DNA of 64,000 nt from an uncultured Aquimarina sp. GTDB lineage: Bacteria; Bacteroidota; Bacteroidia; Flavobacteriales; Flavobacteriaceae. Made by a program: the position numbers and the translations under genes. Location: the NCBI GenBank assembly GCA_947496355.1, contig CANMCO010000005.1, positions 124,001-188,000 on the forward strand. The letters run 5' to 3'. The notes below the pieces were generated by a model. It was not told the DNA's origin, searched no databases, and saw only the letters and a list, made by a program, of their open reading frames with translations. Numbering within the stretch: the first letter of the stretch is position 1; each line of letters begins with the position of its first letter. This document shows, in pieces, positions 49,221 to 57,810 of the stretch.

Positions 49221-49785
49221 GGTACAGTATTCAAACTCCTTTACTTTATCGAAAGTAGTAATTTTTTAGTCATTAGAGATTTTTTTCTGTGAAATTGAAA
49301 AAGTCATGCTTTAATACTTTGTCTTTTAATGAATTTATTTTTTCATTTATTACAATTATGAACCTAGACTTTTTGCACTGATTTAAACACTAGTTTACAA
49401 ATAGATAGCTAACACAATTCATAGCATTCAATCTAATTATGACACAATAATTATAAATTGTATACCTATCCTGAACTACTTATTAATCAACAGAATCATT
49501 CAATGTAAGGATAAAGGTTTTTAGGACTTTATCTGGAAGTGTAAAAACGTAGAATTCTTCCTCTACAAATTGACTTAAATATTTCCGTAAATACAATAAT
49601 TAGTATTGAACGGTTATTGGTCTTAACCCCACATTATATCATAATCTAGAAAAGACAGTATTATTAAAAAGCCATGCAAAATTGTCAGGTTTGAGGAAAA
49701 AAATGTCTTGAATTAGCGAGAACGGGGCTAGAACCCTGTGACCAATTAGTTATGAGTATAAATACAAGCAATTTTTGAGTACCAT
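49221..49785. other. Intergenic stretch between the Fur-family gene and the PepSY gene
   Basis: 565 bases, AT-rich. It holds the promoter region of the Fur-family gene (palindrome at 49242-49257). A short tRNA T-arm-like piece lies at about 49714-49750 (minus strand, GGGTTCTAGCCC... ending in CTCGCTAATT). No complete tRNA fold and no ORF seen. Confidence 0.5.
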
Positions 49786-50970
49786 TTAGTAACTATTACT
49801 TAAATTATTCAATTTGATATTTTCTTTCTTTTTATACCTTCTTCCATACCAAAGTAAAATACCACTTACTGGTAATGAAGCACAAATCAAACTGACTAGA
49901 AAGGCAATAATTTTTCCGGTGATACCTCCAATAGCACCTATGTGAATATCATAATTCATTCGGATGACTTTATCGGCAAACTTGGCATCCTTGTATTTAC
50001 CATAAATACTGGTAGTTTCAATTTCTTTGAGAGTATGTTGATCAAAGAAAAGGTAATCCATATTGTAATACAATCCTTTAGAGTTACTTACTTCTACAAG
50101 AACTGAAGTTGAGTCGTTTTCAGGATAATGTAGTTCAAAAGTTTTGGCATCCTTATATGTTTTATAAAGCATTGGTATGATTTGATCATAAGGTGGATTT
50201 TGGTCTTTTTCAACAACTACTGTACTTATACTTTCCGGAATGATAAATTGTGGCGCTTTATCTCCGCCTGTAGCTTTATAAGCAATAAAATAAAACCAAT
50301 TGAATGCCATCACACATCCCGTAAATGCCAGGATCAATCCAAAAGAAGAAATGTAAAATCCAACTACGGTATGGAAGTCAAAGTTTTTACGTTTCCATCT
50401 TGTTTTAGAGTTCCAATCAAATTTAAGGCGTTGTTTCCAGTTTTTATTATTTCTTGGCCACCAAAGAAATAAACCACTTACCAAAATAATTAGAAACAAT
50501 AAAACTGAATATGATACAACCCTAGATCCAATCGCATCAGGCAACCATAGTCTTAAATGTCCTTTTAATACAAAACCAAAAAAGCCCGCATCATTATCAA
50601 TTCGTTTGATAAAGTTTCCTGTATACGGATTTAAGAAAACACTATGATAAAACACTTTTGGTTCTGCTTCATAAAATACAACTTCTATGGCTTCATTGGG
50701 TTTTCCGTAGATAACCCCATGAATAGTTCTATCAGGAATAGCCTGCTTGGCCAGTTCTTTTATTTTGGACGCAGATAAGAATTCTTGATTCTGAGGAGTT
50801 ACATATTTATAGTCATCATAAAAGCTTTCTATCTCCTCTTTAAACACCCAAAAACAACCTGTGATTGAAACAACAAAAATCACTAAACCCGTTGTTAACC
50901 CTAATAATTTGTGGATTTTTAAGATGGTTTTACGAGTATTTTTCTTCTTCCCCATAGCTATTCTGATCAT
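49786..50970 (-). CDS. PepSY domain membrane protein (siderophore-uptake associated)
   Basis: 394 residues. PepSY-associated transmembrane protein: membrane helix near 15-38 (KIHKLLGLTTGLVIFVVSITGCFWVFKEEIE, the family signature), two periplasmic PepSY domains and three further helices with conserved His and Trp. Relatives are encoded with TonB-dependent siderophore receptors (PiuB/FoxB-type) and are thought to act in ferric-siderophore reduction or release. Last gene of the TonB receptor-DUF4374 operon (64-base gap). Confidence 0.9.
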   Translation of the reverse strand: MIRIAMGKKKNTRKTILKIHKLLGLTTGLVIFVVSITGCFWVFKEEIESFYDDYKYVTPQNQEFLSASKIKELAKQAIPDRTIHGVIYGKPNEAIEVVFYEAEPKVFYHSVFLNPYTGNFIKRIDNDAGFFGFVLKGHLRLWLPDAIGSRVVSYSVLLFLIILVSGLFLWWPRNNKNWKQRLKFDWNSKTRWKRKNFDFHTVVGFYISSFGLILAFTGCVMAFNWFYFIAYKATGGDKAPQFIIPESISTVVVEKDQNPPYDQIIPMLYKTYKDAKTFELHYPENDSTSVLVEVSNSKGLYYNMDYLFFDQHTLKEIETTSIYGKYKDAKFADKVIRMNYDIHIGAIGGITGKIIAFLVSLICASLPVSGILLWYGRRYKKKENIKLNNLSNSY

Positions 50971-51034
50971 TTATATAAAAATGACACTCTCAGAAGCAAT
51001 AAGTATCCGAGAGTGTTCTTTTCAAGTCGAATGG

Positions 51035-52309
51035 TTAGTTAGTTACTTTGAAAATTCCTTTTAATCCTAAACCTAGAACTTTGGCTCCTTTTGTTGCCGT
51101 AGCTGTTTCTGGATCTATAACATAAACATATGTTTCTGTATCTGTAGAACAACTAATATAGGCTTTACCGTCTTCAACAAACATTGGTGCCGTGTAACGA
51201 TGCCCATGAGTTGGTACCCCTGTAACATCTGTGACCGTTTTGTTTACTAAATCAATCACAACCATTTTGAATACATCTTTCTTAAAGAATGCTCCCCACT
51301 CTCCTGCACCATTGGTATCATCTACAATGATTCTTGCAATCGCTTTTCCATTACCTAAATAATCCATCCAGAATAGTTTACCGCCATTAGTGGCTTCTTC
51401 TATGTTGAAGAAATAATCGGTATCAAACTCGGTTGCGCCACTCTTAATTCTTAAAATTCCAGAAGGTTTTGTTGCAGCAGTGAACCCAGCACTTAGCGCA
51501 GAAGTTGAAAATGAATAAATATCCCCAGTTTCTGTTTTTTCGATTCCTGTGCTGTGTCCATTTACACCAATCGGACTTGTTCTAGTATCTTCGATGATTT
51601 TTTCAAGTTCCATTTCGGGGTATTTGAATATCGCTACATAGGCACGATCCACATCTGGAGTAATGAATGATCCATCTGCTAACCATTTATGATATGACAC
51701 AAACAGTTTACCATCTCTAAGGACCATACCTGTTACCCACGGAATTGAGCCAGGATCTTCTGCCGTACCAGTACCCATATCAATATCGATAGGGTGTTCT
51801 ACAATTTTCTCTAATTTACCTGTTTCAGCATTTACAAAGTGGAAACGTTTATCAGAAAGTCCACCATAGGCTAACTCTACGGCCAATAATGTATTATCAT
51901 CCAATGCAGCATAATTATCCAATGTAGATTGAAATGCAAAGTTTGCCTTTTCTTTTAATTCTCCTTCTTCATTTAATTCATAGGCGATGCACTTATCGTC
52001 ATCTGCATACCCCGCTGTAAAAATTGTATTCCCCGAACTATGAAAGAATCTCCATCCTCGTAAAGGAGTTCCTTGTCCTTCAACACTAATCTCTCCAGAG
52101 GTTAAAGATTCTAAAGAAGGGAGTTCTAAAATGTAATCTACTGGCTCTGCCTGACCTACAGGAAAAGCTTCGAATCCTACCACATATTTTGAAACTGATG
52201 TAGGTCCACCACCATCTGGTTCGTTGTCGTCATCACTACTACATGAAATGGCACATGCTGCTAAAGCAACAAGAACCATCATATTTTTAATCCATTGTAT
52301 TGTTTTCAT
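51035..52309 (-). CDS. DUF4374 lipoprotein
   Basis: 424 residues with a lipoprotein signal (ALAACAISC) followed by an acidic SSDDDNEPD spacer typical of Bacteroidota surface lipoproteins. The rest looks like a seven-bladed beta-propeller of the DUF4374 family (VGFEAFPVGQAEPVDYILELPS; YTAPMFVEDGKAYISCSTDTETYVYVIDPET). The family is found next to TonB-dependent siderophore receptors, and may help to capture ferric siderophore. 30 bases separate it from the receptor. Confidence 0.88.
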   Translation of the reverse strand: MKTIQWIKNMMVLVALAACAISCSSDDDNEPDGGGPTSVSKYVVGFEAFPVGQAEPVDYILELPSLESLTSGEISVEGQGTPLRGWRFFHSSGNTIFTAGYADDDKCIAYELNEEGELKEKANFAFQSTLDNYAALDDNTLLAVELAYGGLSDKRFHFVNAETGKLEKIVEHPIDIDMGTGTAEDPGSIPWVTGMVLRDGKLFVSYHKWLADGSFITPDVDRAYVAIFKYPEMELEKIIEDTRTSPIGVNGHSTGIEKTETGDIYSFSTSALSAGFTAATKPSGILRIKSGATEFDTDYFFNIEEATNGGKLFWMDYLGNGKAIARIIVDDTNGAGEWGAFFKKDVFKMVVIDLVNKTVTDVTGVPTHGHRYTAPMFVEDGKAYISCSTDTETYVYVIDPETATATKGAKVLGLGLKGIFKVTN

Positions 52310-52339
52310 TTTTGTTATGATTTTTAAAATTATTAGTAT

Positions 52340-54715
52340 TTAGTTTGATATATAGTACCTTAGTTTCAAGTAAAAGGCTCTTCCTGGTTGTTGAATCTCA
52401 AAATTGTCATAGATTTTGGCATCAGTAATGTTTCTGGCTAATAGCGAAAGGTTATATTTTCCATTATCAAAAGAATAGCCTACCTGTAGATTATGTGAAA
52501 TTTGTTCTGGGATAATGTCTCGATTTTCTGGATTTCCTTCTATAAAAGAGGTAAGGGGATACTCATGAACATAATACGTACTCCAGGAAATATTGAATTG
52601 ATCCTTGACTGCAATAACATTTTTAAATCTCCCTCCCATTCTAGCATTTCCAAACAAATAAGGAATATTGGCGATGCGTTGGTTCTTTAAGAAATCGACC
52701 CCCGAATTTTCGCCTGCATTTTGATCTATTATATTTTGATACGTAGCATTCACATCCAAAAAGAATTTATCTTTGAATAGGGTTCTAACTTCACCTTCAA
52801 CTCCTGTACTTCTTGCATCAGCAGTATTATAATATCTCGAGAAGATTCCTTCAGATCTAATGGCGATAAAATTTTCTGATTCTCTTAAAAAAGCATTTGT
52901 ATCAAATTGAAGTTTGAAGTTATCAATCTCTGTACTAAAAAGAGCTCCCAGGTTGGCGTTATAACTTTTTTCAGGTAATAACTCAGGATTAGATTTTAAT
53001 AAAAATCCATCTCCAAAAACTTCATACCCTTCTGGAATTCTAAATGTTCTTTCAAAAGATCCTTTTATTTGAAGGTTTTCTAAAATTTTATATGTTGAAG
53101 CAAAACCATACCCCAATTCTTCAAAAGTATTTTCGAATCGAGTAAATCGATCTTCCTCTATATTGGTAAAAAAATCTTCTATAATTCCTTCAGAATTAAG
53201 AATATATCCTTTAGCAAATAATGAAGTATTCCATTTAGAATCTAATAGCTTTACATCATAAGAAACACCAAATATATTTTTGTTTATGATGTGAGGGTCC
53301 TGAAAGGCTATTCTTCCAGATCTAGCTGGGTCTTCACCTTTTCTTCTAATATAATTTTTGGTATAATTAAAATGTACTGAATGAGATTCATTAAAGGAAT
53401 ACGTTGCCAAAGCATTTATAAGATGTAAATTATCCTTGAATTCAAATAAAGTTTTACTTGCTTCAAACTCTCCTAATGTTTGATCACCTCGCTCTATAAA
53501 ATTTCCGAACCAGTCATATTTACGAGAAGAAGTATCTACAACTTTCTCGCTATTTTGAGTAATGGATCCGTAAATTTTTAATTTGAGTTTTTCTTTTAGC
53601 AAATCGTTCTTTTCAAACTCTATAGATCCCGAAATAATATCATTTTCTGTAAAAACTTCACCAAATGGGTTCTGCGGATCAATAGGGTGTTGAATTTCGT
53701 TTTCATTAGCAGAAATAGTAAAGCCAACCAATAATCGATCTGCAAACGTTTGATCCATCAATCCAGTTTTCACATTTACCATCTGCGAGTTATACCCATC
53801 ATGAAAACGCTCTACATCATCAACACGAACACCTGTATCATTTCCTAGTTCGTCTCTAACTTCTATACCATCAATAGTATAGTTATTGTCAGAATAATTG
53901 TAAAATGACGATAATTGAAATACCCATCCTTTTTTACTGTAATATTGGCCATTTACAGTTGCACGATGCGTATTAAAAGAACCAAAATCATAGGACGCAT
54001 CCAGAAAATCATTTTTACGCCTATTGGTTATAATATCTACTGCACCACCCAAAGCATCTGCTCCAAGATAAATGGGAACAACGCCTTTGTAGATTTCGGC
54101 TCTTTCTATAAGTGTAGCCGGAAAATTATTTAGCGATAAAGAGCTTCCAAAATTTTCTAATGGAATTCCATCTATAAAGAATTTTACTTGTTTACCAGAT
54201 AATCCATTGAGTGAGAAATCAAAAGCAGATCCTAAACCTCCTCTTTGGCGAACATTAACTCCAGGAATCGTAGTTAACACCGAATTGATATCTACACTTA
54301 CGTTCTTTAATTCTTTAGTTTGAATAACCTCAACTTCGAAAGCTTTTTCTTTTGTCTTTCTAGCATCAGTTTTACTCTTAACAATAACGTCTTTGAGTTC
54401 TTCAACACTTTCTCTTAGGACAACCCTAATAAATGCTGTCTGAGAAGTATTTACATTAATAGATGTAAGCTCCGTTTTAAAACCAATAAAGCTAGTCTGT
54501 AATGTGTATGTTCCTTTAGGGAGTTTTATGTTAAATTTTCCATCAAAATCACTATTAGCCCCAATGTTTTTGAGCCCAACAACCCTTATTGACGCCTCTG
54601 GTATAGGGTTTGAATCTTGATCTAATACCACACCTTGTACTATTTCTTGTCCACTACAAAAAAGTGTAACAAAAAACAGGAAAAAGATGCTACTTTTTCT
54701 TTTTAAAATAACCAC
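52340..54715 (-). CDS. TonB-dependent siderophore receptor
   Basis: 791 residues from a GTG start at 54715 (GTG GTT ATT TTA). Signal peptide to about 23, carboxypeptidase-regulatory-like domain about 25-110, plug domain (VSVDINSVLTTIPGVNVRQRGGLGSAFDFSLNGL), then a 22-strand type barrel ending FYLKLRYYISN. With the DUF4374 and PepSY partners and the Fur-like box in its promoter, it is most likely an outer-membrane receptor for a ferric siderophore, perhaps the one made by the adjacent operon. Confidence 0.93.
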   Translation of the reverse strand: MVILKRKSSIFFLFFVTLFCSGQEIVQGVVLDQDSNPIPEASIRVVGLKNIGANSDFDGKFNIKLPKGTYTLQTSFIGFKTELTSINVNTSQTAFIRVVLRESVEELKDVIVKSKTDARKTKEKAFEVEVIQTKELKNVSVDINSVLTTIPGVNVRQRGGLGSAFDFSLNGLSGKQVKFFIDGIPLENFGSSLSLNNFPATLIERAEIYKGVVPIYLGADALGGAVDIITNRRKNDFLDASYDFGSFNTHRATVNGQYYSKKGWVFQLSSFYNYSDNNYTIDGIEVRDELGNDTGVRVDDVERFHDGYNSQMVNVKTGLMDQTFADRLLVGFTISANENEIQHPIDPQNPFGEVFTENDIISGSIEFEKNDLLKEKLKLKIYGSITQNSEKVVDTSSRKYDWFGNFIERGDQTLGEFEASKTLFEFKDNLHLINALATYSFNESHSVHFNYTKNYIRRKGEDPARSGRIAFQDPHIINKNIFGVSYDVKLLDSKWNTSLFAKGYILNSEGIIEDFFTNIEEDRFTRFENTFEELGYGFASTYKILENLQIKGSFERTFRIPEGYEVFGDGFLLKSNPELLPEKSYNANLGALFSTEIDNFKLQFDTNAFLRESENFIAIRSEGIFSRYYNTADARSTGVEGEVRTLFKDKFFLDVNATYQNIIDQNAGENSGVDFLKNQRIANIPYLFGNARMGGRFKNVIAVKDQFNISWSTYYVHEYPLTSFIEGNPENRDIIPEQISHNLQVGYSFDNGKYNLSLLARNITDAKIYDNFEIQQPGRAFYLKLRYYISN

Positions 54716-54758
54716 TGACTATAATTATTTTTTGTTTAATTTAGCGACTAGAAAAATA

Positions 54759-54781
54759 TTATTTATAATTAGTCTAAATAA
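54759..54781. promoter_or_regulatory. Fur-box-like 23-bp palindrome between receptor and AraC genes
   Basis: Exact arms TTATTTA (54759-54765) and TAAATAA (54775-54781), with a partly symmetric centre. Length and arm sequence resemble iron boxes of Bacteroidota. It lies just downstream of the receptor -7 element, so binding would block transcription start. Confidence 0.55.
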
Positions 54782-54791
54782 ATTTAAAGTG

Positions 54792-54799
54792 CAAAATTA
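54792..54799 (-). promoter_or_regulatory. -7 element (TAATTTTG) of the receptor operon
   Basis: Minus-strand TAATTTTG matches TAnnTTTG and sits 77 bases before the GTG start. The transcription start would fall within or next to the Fur-like box. Confidence 0.5.
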
Positions 54800-54829
54800 G
54801 TATCTACGGGAAGAGAAAAATGACGCATT

Positions 54830-55834
54830 ATGGATAAAAAAAGACGCAAAAAAACGTCGCTTAAAACAAAAAACAAAAAAAAGATCGACACATTATATTC
54901 AATTTTAGAACTAACAAAGACCAAAGAACAATGTGGTATTCTATCAAAAAAGTTTAGGTTTCTAGAAGAATTTGGCACAGGGTATTTTGAATATAACCGC
55001 TTTGACGGTCTTTATATTGGCATATTTGATGTGTTATTGAAAGAAGATCTTATAATTGATGGTTATCTTTCTAAAGATTTTCTTGAACTTTCATTTCTTA
55101 TTGAAGGTGAACAAATCATCAAAATTGATGGTATTGAGCGTGATCTTATCTATGAAAGCCAAGAGTCCTACCTTTTATATCTATCAAAGATTCAAGGATC
55201 TGTATCCTATCATAAACGTAAACGACTTAAAGAAGTTAAGATTAGAATGAGTATTAATTTTATAAAAAGGCATCGACTTGATGAAGAACATAATATTCTA
55301 GAAAAATATTCTTTAGTAAAATTACAGAATAGCTTTTTAAAGCCCTTATGCCCTAAAACTCAAGACATACTCTCTGAAATTTTAACAGACAAAAGAAATG
55401 GGCTTCTTAAGCGGCTTTTTTTAGAATCAAAAACACTTGAATTAATTGCATTAAAATTAGAAAATTCATCAAAACCTAAATCAATTGTAACCACTCCGGC
55501 AGATCATTTGGTTAAAAAATTATATCAAACACAACACTTGATTGCTTCTGATCTTTCAATTCAACACTCTATACAACAATTATCGAGACAAATAGGACTG
55601 AACGATTTTGTATTAAAGAAAGAATTTAAAAGTTTATTTGACAAAACTATATTTGAGTATGCTACAGAACTTCGAATGAATAAGGCAAAACAATTATTGC
55701 ATCATAGTAAAAAACCCATTTATGAAATTTCTGAAATAGTAGGGTATAAAAACTCTACACACTTTACGGCCGCATTCAAAAAAACAGAAGGTGTTACTCC
55801 AAAGCTATATCGAAACAATAAGAAACTGCAATAA
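54830..55834 (+). CDS. AraC family transcriptional regulator
   Basis: 334 residues. The N-terminal part is basic (KKRRKKTSLKTKNKKK) and then a sensing domain; the C-terminal AraC HTH pair is clear from about 235 (QHSIQQLSRQIGLNDFVLKKEFKSLFDKTIFEYATELRMNKAKQLLHHSKKPIYEISEIVGYKNSTHFTAAFKKTEGVTPKLYRNN). The general layout is that of PchR/AlcR-type siderophore-responsive activators. It lies divergent from the receptor and convergent with the biosynthetic operon, so it is a likely activator of one or both upon binding the ferric siderophore. Confidence 0.92.
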   Translation: MDKKRRKKTSLKTKNKKKIDTLYSILELTKTKEQCGILSKKFRFLEEFGTGYFEYNRFDGLYIGIFDVLLKEDLIIDGYLSKDFLELSFLIEGEQIIKIDGIERDLIYESQESYLLYLSKIQGSVSYHKRKRLKEVKIRMSINFIKRHRLDEEHNILEKYSLVKLQNSFLKPLCPKTQDILSEILTDKRNGLLKRLFLESKTLELIALKLENSSKPKSIVTTPADHLVKKLYQTQHLIASDLSIQHSIQQLSRQIGLNDFVLKKEFKSLFDKTIFEYATELRMNKAKQLLHHSKKPIYEISEIVGYKNSTHFTAAFKKTEGVTPKLYRNNKKLQ

Positions 55835-55838
55835 CATA

Positions 55839-56669
55839 CTAAGCAGTGGATGTTTTCATCTTTCTTGATTGTGCATTTACCAAAATTTCCATTTTCCGTA
55901 AATCAAAGGATTCTATTTTCATACATGCTTTTACCCAAAGATTCGTGATCTCTAAAAGCTCCTTTTTTAATAAGGGATTGATCATTTTTTTGCACTGAAT
56001 ATGGTGATATTCAAAATTAAATTGCTCCATAATCTTATTGGTAAATTGATGTAATATCGCTGTTGATTTTCCTTTTTCAGCTACTTTTTCTATTAATCCT
56101 AGTGACTGTAAATACCTGGTTTTATATATCCTGCTACTTCTTATCAATCTATCAGCTTCTATAATATCAATCTTCCTTGTTAACAAACTATGAGCACCCA
56201 TACCCGGAAACAAGTTGAATTTATTTTCTGGTAGGCAAAATTGTGTTTGTTCTTCGGCAATAATAAAATCATGAGCCAAGGCGCATTCAAATCCACCACC
56301 ATAAGCGTTTCCTTCTACCAATGCAATGGTTATCGAGGGTAAACCAAAAGAGGTATAGATATTATAAATAGCATCAATACAAAGATGTGCATATGTGATT
56401 AGTTTCTCGGTATTCTTGGTGCGAATACAATCCAGGAAAAAAGCCAAATCTCCTCCCATATTGTAAATACAGCGATGTTCTGATCCCGAAACGATAAATT
56501 TTAGAGGCCTATCAGGGTGGGAAAAGTACGTATTAACCCAGTCACAAAATTCTCGAAACTCCTGAAGACCCTGTAGACAAAAGTTGGGCATTCCGGTATC
56601 TTTTATTTTCCAAAGTAAGAGTTCTTCTTCTCTAGAATATTCTATAGAAATGCAATCAAATTGTCTCAT
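55839..56669 (-). CDS. RpfF-like crotonase in the siderophore operon
   Basis: 276 residues. Crotonase fold with strong likeness to the DSF synthase RpfF: YNMGGDLAFFLD (69-80), GGGFECALAHDFIIAEE (124-140) and LPENKFNLFPGMGAH (146-160). The two RpfF catalytic glutamates (E141 and E161 of Xanthomonas) are matched by E128 and E148 with the same 20-residue spacing. RpfF dehydrates 3-hydroxyacyl-ACP and hydrolyses the thioester, giving a cis-2-unsaturated fatty acid. No RpfC/RpfG system is next to it; it ends the siderophore operon, 4 bases after the acyltransferase gene. It may make a signal or an unsaturated acyl group for the siderophore. Confidence 0.85.
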   Translation of the reverse strand: MRQFDCISIEYSREEELLLWKIKDTGMPNFCLQGLQEFREFCDWVNTYFSHPDRPLKFIVSGSEHRCIYNMGGDLAFFLDCIRTKNTEKLITYAHLCIDAIYNIYTSFGLPSITIALVEGNAYGGGFECALAHDFIIAEEQTQFCLPENKFNLFPGMGAHSLLTRKIDIIEADRLIRSSRIYKTRYLQSLGLIEKVAEKGKSTAILHQFTNKIMEQFNFEYHHIQCKKMINPLLKKELLEITNLWVKACMKIESFDLRKMEILVNAQSRKMKTSTA

Positions 56670-56673
56670 GACA

Positions 56674-57792
56674 TCATGTTTTGGGTATGGCTATTTGTTT
56701 TTTAGCAATACGGGTTTGTTTTTTAGATTTTTTTGTAGCCGATAATTTATCCAATACAACCTTTTGAACACCAAGTGTCAATAGCATATAAAAAGGAATT
56801 AACAAGAGTACACCGGTTACCCCAAATTGCTGATACCCCAAAGCGCCCATCCCCCAGCAAATAAGTACCCATTGGATTATATAGATTGTGGTTACGCGTT
56901 TACTGCAATAGTAAAAGAACGTAAAGGCCTTATTTTCTCTTATTCTGGTAACTAAAAGATTAGCCAGCCATAGTAATACCAAATTAAATCCTGCTAAATA
57001 CATAGTTCCTCCTGGGCCTAAATGAAAGTAATCTCCAAAATGGTAATCAAAATTATAATAACACAATACTCCGCCAATTAGCATTAAAATAACTCCAGCA
57101 ATACCCATCCTGTTAAAAAGGTACTTCGTACTATTCCTTTTCTCTTTATACCACATTCCAAAGAACATTCCTGTAAGGATAAATGAGAACCAAGGAAATA
57201 CTGCGAAATATACATTCCACTCGGCTCCCCACATAAGATCAAGGATGTAATCACCTCCTCCTATTCCTAATCGGAAACCGTGTACTTCCTTGGTAACTGC
57301 AGCTATGAATAATGCAATTATTAGTGGTACATATTTATTTTTTGAAAAATGATTAATAATCCCCATAAATAATAAAGAAACTCCGGCTAGTTGCAAGATA
57401 TCTCCTGTACCAAGCATATGGATCATATTATCCAACGTAGCAGGAGTAGTCCATCCATAAGCTTCAATGAAATTATCAGGAACGGTTCCCACTAAAACTG
57501 GAAGCACAAACTTTAAAAAATTCATGAGATACCCCACTCCCAAAATGTAGAATGCTCTTTTGATAGAGAGAACCATACTTTGATTACGTGATAATGTGAA
57601 CGATACTCCCATAGCAATCAAAAACATAGGAGTTCCTTTACCGATAAAATGAACTATACCTCCTAACCAGGTCTCAGATTGCGTAGCAATATCTCCGTAT
57701 ATCCATAAGGTGTGCACAATGATTACCATCAATACACTTACCCCTCTTGCCAAGTCTATAGCTAAAATTCTATTAGGTCTACTATTTTTCAT
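56674..57792 (-). CDS. Membrane acyltransferase-like protein (DUF1624/HGSNAT-type)
   Basis: 372 residues with ten or so membrane helices. N-terminal motif RILAIDLARGVSVLMVIIVHTLW with a conserved histidine, followed by GTPMFLIAMGVSF; both are typical of the DUF1624/heparan-alpha-glucosaminide N-acetyltransferase group, which passes acetyl groups across membranes. In this position, between the siderophore synthetases (18-base gap) and the crotonase (4-base gap), it could acylate the siderophore. The link is inference. Confidence 0.75.
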   Translation of the reverse strand: MKNSRPNRILAIDLARGVSVLMVIIVHTLWIYGDIATQSETWLGGIVHFIGKGTPMFLIAMGVSFTLSRNQSMVLSIKRAFYILGVGYLMNFLKFVLPVLVGTVPDNFIEAYGWTTPATLDNMIHMLGTGDILQLAGVSLLFMGIINHFSKNKYVPLIIALFIAAVTKEVHGFRLGIGGGDYILDLMWGAEWNVYFAVFPWFSFILTGMFFGMWYKEKRNSTKYLFNRMGIAGVILMLIGGVLCYYNFDYHFGDYFHLGPGGTMYLAGFNLVLLWLANLLVTRIRENKAFTFFYYCSKRVTTIYIIQWVLICWGMGALGYQQFGVTGVLLLIPFYMLLTLGVQKVVLDKLSATKKSKKQTRIAKKQIAIPKT

Positions 57793-57810
57793 GAGGTTTC
57801 TTTATTAGAT

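Noticed and set aside
49714..49750. tRNA 3'-end-like sequence (T-arm GGGTTCTAGCCC, end CTCGCTAATT) on the minus strand
   Set aside because: The T-stem has two mismatches and no matching acceptor, D or anticodon arm is found. At most a relic or an old attachment site; no integrase is nearby.
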